From Chitinophagaceae bacterium (GTDB lineage Bacteria > Bacteroidota > Bacteroidia > Chitinophagales > Chitinophagaceae), in the NCBI GenBank assembly GCA_947463755.1, contig CANHUK010000067.1, positions 1 through 7,412 of the forward strand: a DNA stretch of 7,412 nt, in the 5' to 3' direction. Of the stretch, positions 1-6,251 are shown one piece after another. Under the pieces are notes generated by a model. That model was not told where the DNA came from. It saw only the letters and a program-made list of their open reading frames with translations, and did no database searches. The translations under genes were made by a program, and so were the position numbers. How positions within the stretch are numbered: position 1 is the stretch's first letter; each line of letters begins with the position of its first letter.

Positions 1-2311
1 ATATCTTGATCGCACCGAGATTGCATTCGCCGCTGGTATTGGATCCCAGCGCCCCGTTGACCGGTGCAATGACCCCGGGTGTGATTGGAAACGGCCAGGT
101 GATCGGTGAGGTGGGGCACATGTTGGTCCCACCGCAGTTCGCACAGACGGCCTGGTAGATGGCGCCCCGGGCATCGAAGCGGCTGGTGCCCCCATCCACA
201 TGGTCGCCCTCACCACCCGATTGTCCGGCATAAGAGCCGTACAGGAGTTTGCTGGAATTCTTGGCCAGGACGATAAAATAGAAATCGCGGTTGTCTGTAT
301 TCGACTTGATGGCATCCGGCGTGATGGGCATGCCGAACGGACCCGCCGTCCGCAGATCATAACAGCGCGGATCGGGATTGCAGGGATTGAGTTTGCCACC
401 CCATCCCGAAACATACAGGTTTTCGCACCGGTCGACCAGGAATGCTACCGGTGAGATGTTGGGCATGAGGCTTCCGGAACCGTAGACCGTAGAAAATTCA
501 TAGCCGGAAAGGTCGGGGCGGAGCTTGGAGATGAACTGCTTGGATCCTGCGTTGGAATAGGCCGCGTTGACTACGGGCCAGGCGCCCTGGCTGATGCCCA
601 TCACATAGGGGAATCCAACGCGATCGAACTGCAGTCCATACACAATATCGTTTTCGCCCGTTGCGAGGTAGGTCGATCGGATAAGGCTCCCGCCATTCGG
701 GGCGATGACGGCCACATAGCCATCGATCAGGTCACCCGGCAGGGTACCCAGTGTACCGAGCTTGTTGCCCGGGAAGTCCTTGCTAAGCGTGGGGCCGGCC
801 ACGTAGATCTGTCCATTGACAGGATGCAGTTTGATGCAGAATCCGCCATCATCGCCGGCACCGCCCAGATAGGTGCTGAAGAGCAGGCTGGACAGATCAG
901 GCGTCAGTTTCACGACGACCGCATCCTGTCCGCCACCGATGGCATTCTGGACTGCGTTCAGCAGGGGAAAGTTGGCAGACAGTGTGTTGGCTGCGAAATA
1001 AATATTACCGGCATCGTCGAGGATCACTTCACTGCGGGCGTTATCGCCGTAATTATACAAGAGCGAGTTACAGTTGGCCGGCGTGATGGCGGCATCCATG
1101 TTCGCCCCATCAGTGTTTGTGCCTCCAATGATGGCCGAACCGATGAGCAGGGTGCCATTGGCGCTGATCTTGGTCACTACAATGTCCGCCCCGCCAAGAT
1201 TTGGTGCCCGGTAGCCCTTGCTGGGGTAATTGGAAGAGGTCGTTCGGCCGAGGATCACAAGGTTGCCCACCCCATCGCTGATCAGACTATGGGGGATGTC
1301 ATCCCCATCACCTCCGACATAGGTCGAGTAGATGCGGTTGTTGCCGGTCGGCGTGAAGCGCGTAATGCCGATGTCGACATTTCCACCCCGGTAGGTGGCC
1401 TGGATGGCGCCCGTGCTGATGGGGTATCCGGTGCCGAAAACAATGCCACCGGCAAACAGACTCCCGTCCGGACCAGGTGTGGCGGTGTAACCCCAATTGC
1501 TGGAACGACTTCCCGTATATGTGCCGAAGGAAAGGGTGGGATCGATGACGAGCGGCACCCCGGGATCGTAGTTCTTTACTTCGAAACGAACGGTCCTTCC
1601 TTCCACCACATAGCGGCAGGAAACCTCACGCTTCAGGCCGTCGCGAACCTGATAAGCGTAAGGTTCGAGCTCACGGGTGACACCGGTGGAGGTCTGCACC
1701 ACCAGCTGGCCCTGACGCACCGAAAGTCCGTCCACGCCATCGTATGTCAGCCGGATGCGGGAGAGGTCTGCACCAGGCCGTACGATGATATCATACTTTA
1801 GATTGCCCGCCTCCGACTGGTACCTGACATCCGTATTCGGATATATATCGCGGTAGGTGACGACACCATAGGAAGAGAGTCCGGATCTCCATTTGCCGGG
1901 ATCGGCGCCCAGGAAATAGCTGATGTTGGTTTGTATCGGACGTTCTGCACCAGCAGCGGCGGAGGGATTACCTCCTTCGAAACGAACGCGATAGGCATGG
2001 GAGCGCATACTGAAGGCTATGCCGGCTGCGGATTCCAGCGCCTGCTTTGCGTCGTCGTGATCATGTCCGTGTATCTGATGCAGTGCGCGTACGTAATCGG
2101 CGCTGTCATGCCGGAGGACCGTAAACCCGTCGGGGTGGAGGAAGAAGGCTCCGACGCCGATCTCTGCACGATATTGGAATTCGTCTCCCCACTGTCCGCG
2201 ATTCTCTGCAAATTCAAGGGCGTAGAAATGAGAGGATGTTTGCGCGCGTATCCCTTCACCGGCGTAGAGGCCGAGCGCCAGCATCGTCATGATTCCGAAA
2301 GTTTTGCGCAC
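1..2311 (-). CDS. Secreted DUF7948 / SBBP-repeat protein, 3' end beyond window (partial, 770 codons seen)
   Basis: The frame is open from 2311 to the left edge, so the C-terminus is missing. Residues 1-24 form a signal peptide (MRKTFGIMTMLALGL, then IRAQ before the likely cut). The DUF7948-type N-terminal module begins at FAENRGQW (34-41) and ends at VIDPTLSFGTYTG (255-267). SBBP/beta-propeller-like repeats follow, for example TYVGGDGDD to SSNYP (about 330-363) and TYLGGAGDD to KDFPG (about 480-514), with weaker copies near 425-450, 553-577 and 624-638. Cysteines cluster at 629, 644, 650 and at 723, 726, 732 (CxxC-x5-C), as I recall is common in this Bacteroidota family. Relatives are long surface proteins that often end in a type IX secretion or gliding-motility C-terminal domain; that end is not visible here. 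GTG at 2311 is preferred because it supplies the basic n-region of the signal peptide. ATG at 2290 would lose it, and no in-frame ATG lies further upstream. Substrate and function are unknown. Confidence 0.88.
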   Translation of the reverse strand, partial: MRKTFGIMTMLALGLYAGEGIRAQTSSHFYALEFAENRGQWGDEFQYRAEIGVGAFFLHPDGFTVLRHDSADYVRALHQIHGHDHDDAKQALESAAGIAFSMRSHAYRVRFEGGNPSAAAGAERPIQTNISYFLGADPGKWRSGLSSYGVVTYRDIYPNTDVRYQSEAGNLKYDIIVRPGADLSRIRLTYDGVDGLSVRQGQLVVQTSTGVTRELEPYAYQVRDGLKREVSCRYVVEGRTVRFEVKNYDPGVPLVIDPTLSFGTYTGSRSSNWGYTATPGPDGSLFAGGIVFGTGYPISTGAIQATYRGGNVDIGITRFTPTGNNRIYSTYVGGDGDDIPHSLISDGVGNLVILGRTTSSNYPSKGYRAPNLGGADIVVTKISANGTLLIGSAIIGGTNTDGANMDAAITPANCNSLLYNYGDNARSEVILDDAGNIYFAANTLSANFPLLNAVQNAIGGGQDAVVVKLTPDLSSLLFSTYLGGAGDDGGFCIKLHPVNGQIYVAGPTLSKDFPGNKLGTLGTLPGDLIDGYVAVIAPNGGSLIRSTYLATGENDIVYGLQFDRVGFPYVMGISQGAWPVVNAAYSNAGSKQFISKLRPDLSGYEFSTVYGSGSLMPNISPVAFLVDRCENLYVSGWGGKLNPCNPDPRCYDLRTAGPFGMPITPDAIKSNTDNRDFYFIVLAKNSSKLLYGSYAGQSGGEGDHVDGGTSRFDARGAIYQAVCANCGGTNMCPTSPITWPFPITPGVIAPVNGALGSNTSGECNLGAIKI

Positions 2312-2347
2312 GGTCGAAGGTTTGAGTTTCCTAAAAATAAAGGTTAA

Positions 2348-2361
2348 AAAGCATATGCTTT
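2348..2361. promoter_or_regulatory. 14-bp perfect palindrome between recG and the SBBP gene
   Basis: AAAGCATATGCTTT is self-complementary and sits in the 61-bp gap after the recG stop. Read on the minus strand it is followed by an A/T-rich stretch with a run of five T (2337-2333). It could therefore act as a weak terminator for recG (5-bp stem, 4-nt loop) or as a regulator-binding site for the SBBP gene starting at 2311. On the minus strand TTAAC occurs just before it (2366-2362) and just after it (2347-2343). The sequence does not decide between the two roles. Confidence 0.4.
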
Positions 2362-2372
2362 GTTAAAGATCC

Positions 2373-4508
2373 TCAGGAGATGCGGCTCCATTCGTTACGA
2401 CCCCTGGCCTGCTGGAGGAAGGCCCTGAGACCGGCAAATTCCGATGCCGACAGTTCCGGATCCCGGTCGAGGATCTCCGCCGTGCGGTCACGTGCCTGTT
2501 CCAATAACGCACGGTCCGACATGATGTTCGCGAGCTTGAAATTCAGGGCGCCGCTCTGTCGGGTACCCTCAATGTCTCCGGGTCCGCGCAACTCCAGATC
2601 CTTCTCCGCAATTTTGAAGCCATCATTGGTAGCGCAGAATACATGCAATCGCTCCTTGGCCTCTTTGGACACTTTGTTGCCGGTCAGCAGGATGCAATAA
2701 CTCTTCTCGCTGCCCCGCCCCACCCTTCCGCGGAGCTGGTGGAGCTGCGAAAGCCCGAACTTCTCTGCGCTTTCTATCACCATGACGGAGGCGTTGGGAA
2801 CGTTCACCCCCACTTCGATCACGGTGGTGGACACCATGATCTGTGTTTCGTTGCGGACGAAGCGCTGCATGTTGGCTTCCTTCTGGTCTGATTTCATCCG
2901 ACCGTGGACCATGCTGATCCAATACCGGGGCTCCGGAAACCAGGCCTTTACGTTTTCATATCCCCGCATGAGGTTTTCGTAATCGACCTTATCACTTTCT
3001 TCGATCAGCGGAAAGATGATATAGACCTGACGTCCGCGGGCGATCTCTTCGCGCATGAATTCCATCACCTGCGGGCGCCGGTCCTCCAGCCGGTGAACGG
3101 TCAGGATGGGCTGCCGGCCGGGTGGCAGCTCGTCCATCACACTGATGTCCAGGTCGCCGTAGGCGGTCATCGCCAGGGTGCGCGGGATCGGCGTAGCGGT
3201 CATCACCAGCACGTGCGGGGGCGTCTCCGCCTTCTCCCACAACCGGGCGCGCTGGGCGACGCCAAATCGGTGCTGCTCATCCACGATCGCCATGCCCAGC
3301 TTTGCGAATTGCACTTTTTGCTCGATCAGCGCATGCGTGCCTATGAGGATATGGAGGCTGCCGTCGAGTGCAGCCGCCAGGATGCGCTTCCGCTCCGCAG
3401 ATTTCGTGGATCCCGTCAATACCTCTACCCGCACCGGCATTTCTTTCAGCAGTTTCGAGAGGCCCTCAAAATGCTGCTGCGAAAGGATCTCCGTCGGTGC
3501 CATCAGACAGCTCTGATAGCCATTGTCGGCCGCCAGGAGCATCGTCATGAGGGCGACGATCGTCTTACCACTGCCCACATCTCCCTGCAGCAGCCTGTTC
3601 ATCTGTCGGCCGGCGGCAGTATCCCGGCGGATCTCCTTCATGACCCGCTTCTGCGCACCCGTCAGCTGAAAGGGCAGGTGTCGTTCGTAGAATTCATTGA
3701 ACCAGCTACCGACCCGGACGAAGGAGACACCCTTTGAATAGCGATGCCGGTTGGCCCGGAGCATACCCATGCGAAGTTGTGCGATGAACAATTCTTCAAA
3801 CTTCAACCGCTCCATCGCCCGGTCGCAGGCGGCCTGGGAGGCAGGGAAATGGATATCGCGATAAGCCTCCCATCGCGAAGGCAGCCCCATGCTGTGCAGC
3901 AGATCCGGTGGAAGATTCTCCGGAATGTCTCGCTCGGAGATCAGCTGGAAGAGATTGAAGGTGAGCTTCCCGATCTGCCGGCCGGTGAGTCCGCGGACCT
4001 TAAGCTTTTCGGTGGAGGGATAGACCGGCTCCATGAAGTTCCGGCCGTCCTGGCCTTCGGGCTGCACCGCCTCTATTTCCGGATGCGTGATCTGCGGACG
4101 GCCCAGAAAAAAGGCGGGTTTTCCGTAGACCATGTATGCCTGACCCGACACCAGGAATTTTTGTATCCATCCGATGCCCTGGAACCAGGTCAGTTCCAGT
4201 GTCCCGGTGCGGTCTCTCAACTGCGCGGTGAGGCGACGCCCCCGCTTCTCTCCCGTTGTATCGACCTCCGTGATCACGCCTTGCAGCAGGATGGTATCGG
4301 TCGAAGGATTGATCTCTGCGATCGTCCGGATCCGCGTTTTGTCGACATATCGGTACGGAAAGTGATCCAACAGCTGACCGAAGGTGAAGATCCCGAGTTC
4401 CTTCTTGAGGAGGTCGGCCCGCAACGGGCCCACACCCTTGAGGTACTCGATCGGATTGGATAATATCGGTGCGAGGGATGCGATGTTTTTTCCGGCAAAA
4501 ATAAGCAT
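2373..4508 (-). CDS. recG: ATP-dependent DNA helicase RecG
   Basis: RecG is a cytoplasmic superfamily 2 helicase that remodels stalled replication forks and branch-migrates Holliday junctions. From ATG at 4508 it is 711 residues, close to the usual family length. The wedge region carries GVGPLRADLLKKELGI (25-40) and FPYRYVDK (50-57), followed by an OB-fold with RDRTGTLELTWF (about 98-109). The helicase core has the Q-motif-like FQLTGAQKRVMKEI (280-293), Walker A GDVGSGKT (309-316, Lys315), a DExH box DEQHRFG (410-416), motif III TATPIPRT (437-444), and motifs V/VI at STTVIEVGVNVP (560-571) and QLRGRVGRG (591-599). The RecG C-terminal signature LRGPGDIEGTRQSG lies at 640-653. All catalytic motifs are intact. 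Longer starts exist at 4538 (ATG) and 4541 (GTG), but they place the first codons inside a hairpin and add residues not expected in homologs. The gene follows the lipoprotein gene by 51 bp. Confidence 0.96.
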   Translation of the reverse strand: MLIFAGKNIASLAPILSNPIEYLKGVGPLRADLLKKELGIFTFGQLLDHFPYRYVDKTRIRTIAEINPSTDTILLQGVITEVDTTGEKRGRRLTAQLRDRTGTLELTWFQGIGWIQKFLVSGQAYMVYGKPAFFLGRPQITHPEIEAVQPEGQDGRNFMEPVYPSTEKLKVRGLTGRQIGKLTFNLFQLISERDIPENLPPDLLHSMGLPSRWEAYRDIHFPASQAACDRAMERLKFEELFIAQLRMGMLRANRHRYSKGVSFVRVGSWFNEFYERHLPFQLTGAQKRVMKEIRRDTAAGRQMNRLLQGDVGSGKTIVALMTMLLAADNGYQSCLMAPTEILSQQHFEGLSKLLKEMPVRVEVLTGSTKSAERKRILAAALDGSLHILIGTHALIEQKVQFAKLGMAIVDEQHRFGVAQRARLWEKAETPPHVLVMTATPIPRTLAMTAYGDLDISVMDELPPGRQPILTVHRLEDRRPQVMEFMREEIARGRQVYIIFPLIEESDKVDYENLMRGYENVKAWFPEPRYWISMVHGRMKSDQKEANMQRFVRNETQIMVSTTVIEVGVNVPNASVMVIESAEKFGLSQLHQLRGRVGRGSEKSYCILLTGNKVSKEAKERLHVFCATNDGFKIAEKDLELRGPGDIEGTRQSGALNFKLANIMSDRALLEQARDRTAEILDRDPELSASEFAGLRAFLQQARGRNEWSRIS

Positions 4509-4513
4509 TGCAA

Positions 4514-4552
4514 ACGCGCCCCCGATGATTGGTTGCATCACCGGAGGCGCGT
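4514..4552 (-). terminator. GC-rich hairpin between the DUF4382 gene and recG
   Basis: Arms 4514-4524 (ACGCGCCCCCG) and 4542-4552 (CGGAGGCGCGT) pair over 11 positions with one C/A mismatch and a 17-nt loop. On the minus strand the hairpin starts 7 nt after the lipoprotein stop and ends 5 nt before the preferred recG ATG at 4508. It has no clean T-tract, only TTTGCAATGCTTATTTTT. It may be a weak terminator, an attenuator, or a structure that limits recG translation. The alternative recG starts at 4538 and 4541 lie in its loop. Confidence 0.5.
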
Positions 4553-4559
4553 GGCAGGT

Positions 4560-5435
4560 TTATTTCTTCAGGACCACGGCAGCGAGGCGCGTCTTGCGAC
4601 CGGCAGCGACGGCGACGTTATTGATCGTCGTGTCGATGTAGCCGTTATTGGCATCGAATACCACCTTGTAATTTCCTCCGTCCAGACCGCGGATGCAATA
4701 GTTACCGCGCTTGTCGGGGATGGCGGATGCCGTATCGGTATTGCCGTAGGCGGTCACCACCACACCGGCATCCGTCGGCGTCACGGATCCTTCGAGGCCG
4801 CCGAAATTCCGGTCGTTGAAGGGCTTGAGGACGGGACGCAGGTAGAACTTGCCGTTCTGCTCGATGATGGAGCGGCTTACGTCAAAGTCAACCCATACCT
4901 TGCTGCTGTCCGAGCCACGGTCCAGTTCCTTGCTGTGTACATGTACATAGATGAAGTTCTGCAGGTCAGCGGAGAGTACGACGGGATAGCTTACGCCATT
5001 CTTAACGACCGTGACGCTGCTGACACCTATGCGGATCTTTCGGATGGTGCCGGTGACGGTGCCGGTTGCGATCAGGGTATCCACGCCGTTCCGAAGGGTC
5101 AACAGGTCATAACTACCCGGCTTGAAATTAAGGGTCTGCCAGAAGCCGAATTCATCCTTGCGGCTGCGGTGGTCGTCGCCGTGATGGTCGAAGGCTTCCG
5201 GACGGCTGCCATGGCGATCGTCCTTGCAGGTGCCTTTGCCGGTATCTACCTTGGCTTCGACCGTGGTGATGTTCACCAGCACCTGGTCGTAATCAGCCGG
5301 GTGGTCTGTCAGATATACCTTCAAAGCGGTGGTCTCGTTATTGTGTACATCGCCTTTCTGGCAGGCGACGAAGGTGATGGCGGCAGCGGCGACGGCGAAG
5401 GTGCCGGTCATCAGGGCTTTCAGATTGTTGTTCAT
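4560..5435 (-). CDS. DUF4382 lipoprotein with C-terminal carboxypeptidase-regulatory-like domain
   Basis: The protein has 291 residues. MNNNLKALMTGTFAVAAAA begins a lipoprotein signal with lipobox FVAC, so Cys25 would be lipidated. The following QKGD resembles the Bacteroidota lipoprotein export signal, suggesting outer-membrane or surface exposure. Residues about 37-206 match the DUF4382 pattern: LKVYLTDHPADYDQVLVNI (38-56), FWQTLNFKPGSYDLLTL (98-114) and the IRKIRIGV region (131-138). An unusual His/Asp/Arg-rich insert interrupts the domain at about 70-95 (DHHGDDH at 83-89). From about 212, GGLEGSVTP, the GNYCIRGLDGGNYKVVF segment and the final AAVVLKK look like a carboxypeptidase-regulatory/prealbumin-like beta-sandwich, a common add-on of surface proteins. 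The frame extends upstream to 5513, but only ATG 5435 puts the signal peptide at the N-terminus. The gene is divergent from the ECF sigma gene. The biochemical function of DUF4382 is not known. Confidence 0.9.
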   Translation of the reverse strand: MNNNLKALMTGTFAVAAAAITFVACQKGDVHNNETTALKVYLTDHPADYDQVLVNITTVEAKVDTGKGTCKDDRHGSRPEAFDHHGDDHRSRKDEFGFWQTLNFKPGSYDLLTLRNGVDTLIATGTVTGTIRKIRIGVSSVTVVKNGVSYPVVLSADLQNFIYVHVHSKELDRGSDSSKVWVDFDVSRSIIEQNGKFYLRPVLKPFNDRNFGGLEGSVTPTDAGVVVTAYGNTDTASAIPDKRGNYCIRGLDGGNYKVVFDANNGYIDTTINNVAVAAGRKTRLAAVVLKK

Positions 5436-5550
5436 GATCGTTCGATTTGGGGAGTTTTCTAAGTGTTGTGAAATGTCTTCAGCGCGCTTTCTGACATGAT
5501 TGACTCGGAACAAATCGGAAGGGTTGGGTAATCGCTGCGCAGATTTTCAT

Positions 5551-5568
5551 GGTTAACCTGACTTTAAC
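5551..5568. promoter_or_regulatory. Paired TTAAC elements, 11-bp spacing, first within palindrome GGTTAACC
   Basis: GGTTAACC (5551-5558) is an 8-bp palindrome. Its TTAAC (5553-5557) recurs at 5564-5568, 11 bp later, about one helical turn. The pair lies about 90 nt before the sigma start. This spacing is typical of sites bound on one DNA face, so they may be promoter or operator elements. This is inference only. Confidence 0.3.
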
Positions 5569-5586
5569 ATATTTCTCTGGCCGACC

Positions 5587-5616
5587 TTTGCATCAAGCAT
5601 GGGTTTTGCATGGGTT
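5587..5616. repeat. Short direct repeats (GCATGGGTT x2, TTTGCAT x2) upstream of the sigma gene
   Basis: GCATGGGTT occurs at 5597-5605 and 5608-5616, an 11-bp period. TTTGCAT occurs at 5587-5593 and 5605-5611, 18 bp apart, so GCAT appears three times in 22 bp. The cluster ends 38 nt before the sigma start codon, where promoter or activator sites are expected. No known regulator is recognised. Confidence 0.45.
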
Positions 5617-5622
5617 GTTAAG

Positions 5623-5637
5623 GAATTTTAAAAATTC
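5623..5637. promoter_or_regulatory. Perfect inverted repeat GAATTTT-A-AAAATTC before the sigma gene
   Basis: Two perfect 7-bp arms flank a single A, and the element ends 17 nt before ATG 5655. It could be an operator for a dimeric regulator, or simply the A/T-rich leader that favours initiation in Bacteroidota. A 1-nt loop rules out a normal RNA hairpin with the whole stem, and the arms are A/T only except at the ends, so it is unlikely to be a terminator. Confidence 0.35.
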
Positions 5638-5654
5638 GCCCAACCATTTATGCC

Positions 5655-6251
5655 ATGCAGCCATCTATGGAGGAAAGAAGTATTTCTTTATTGGACAACC
5701 TCGAACTGCTGATTCGGTCTTGTGTGGCCGGCGAGCGGCAGGCACAGAATCGTTTGTATGAGCGGTTCGCGCCCAAGCTGTTCGTCGTTTGCCAGCGCTA
5801 TGCCGCATCCCGTGTGGAGGCAGAGGAGATCCTGCAGGAGGGATTCATCCGGATCTTTACGCATCTTGATCAGTTCAAGCATGAGGGCTCCTTCGAGGGC
5901 TGGATGCGCAGGATCATGGTCAATTGCGCCTTGCAGCGACTGGGCACCCGGGGCCGGATGGCTCCTGTGGTGAGCATGGAGGAGAATTTCCACGGAGGGA
6001 GCGAGGAGAACGACGCCCATTCAAGGCTGGGCCAGAAGGAACTGATGCAACTGATCCAGCAGCTCCCGCCGGCTTACCGGATGGTATTCAACTTGTACGT
6101 GTTCGAAGGCATGAAGCACCGGGAGATCGCGGAAACCCTGGGCATCAGTGAAGGCACATCCAAATCCAACCTGTCGGACGCCCGTGCCATCCTGCAGAAA
6201 GAGGTGCTTAAAAGACAGGGTACCGCCTTGTCCAAAACCAAAAGTCTATGA
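5655..6251 (+). CDS. ECF RNA polymerase sigma factor (sigma-70 family, Das-like)
   Basis: The protein has 198 residues, normal for an ECF sigma factor, with only regions 2 and 4. Region 2 covers about 30-95: LYERFAPKLF (34-43), the core-binding helix VEAEEILQEGFIRIF (54-68) and GSFEGWMRRIMVN (78-90), which contributes to -10 melting. A linker rich in Glu and Gly (about 105-122) leads to region 4: LPPAYRMVFNLYVFEG (137-152), then the helix-turn-helix HREIAETLGISEGTSKSNLSDAR (155-177), which would read the -35 element. ATG 5655 is taken as the start; ATG 5667 (MEERSISLL) is almost as likely. The stop overlaps the next gene's start in ATGA, implying co-transcription and translational coupling with a dedicated anti-sigma partner. 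As in other ECF systems it is probably held inactive by that partner and may activate its own promoter; this is inference. It could be misassigned among ECF subfamilies but not as an ECF factor. Confidence 0.95.
   Translation: MQPSMEERSISLLDNLELLIRSCVAGERQAQNRLYERFAPKLFVVCQRYAASRVEAEEILQEGFIRIFTHLDQFKHEGSFEGWMRRIMVNCALQRLGTRGRMAPVVSMEENFHGGSEENDAHSRLGQKELMQLIQQLPPAYRMVFNLYVFEGMKHREIAETLGISEGTSKSNLSDARAILQKEVLKRQGTALSKTKSL

Larger units (their letters stand above)
5436..5654. promoter_or_regulatory. Divergent intergenic region with promoters for the lipoprotein and sigma genes
   Basis: This 219-bp gap separates the start of the leftward lipoprotein gene from the start of the rightward sigma gene, so it must hold promoters for both unless transcription comes from elsewhere. 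The half near the sigma gene (5545-5654) is A/T-rich and full of short repeats. I found no convincing Bacteroidota housekeeping promoter (TTTG about 19 bp before TAnnTTTG) on either strand, which is compatible with use of an alternative sigma factor but does not prove it. Confidence 0.6.

Noticed and set aside
824..1801. 325-residue plus-strand open frame opposite the SBBP gene
   Set aside because: It is antisense to a frame with a clear signal peptide and recognisable repeats; its composition shows no domain and is a shadow of GC-rich codon bias.
2904..4463. Two long plus-strand open frames (2904-3737 and 3744-4463) opposite recG
   Set aside because: The opposite strand encodes a complete RecG with all helicase motifs; these are antisense shadows.
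4533..5462. 309-residue plus-strand open frame opposite the DUF4382 lipoprotein gene
   Set aside because: It covers the lipoprotein gene and the hairpin almost exactly and has no recognisable domain; the minus-strand frame has a lipobox and a DUF4382 pattern.
5587..5608. TTTG (5587) and TTTG (5605) as a Bacteroidota housekeeping promoter
   Set aside because: The second lacks the preceding TA of TAnnTTTG and the spacing is too short.
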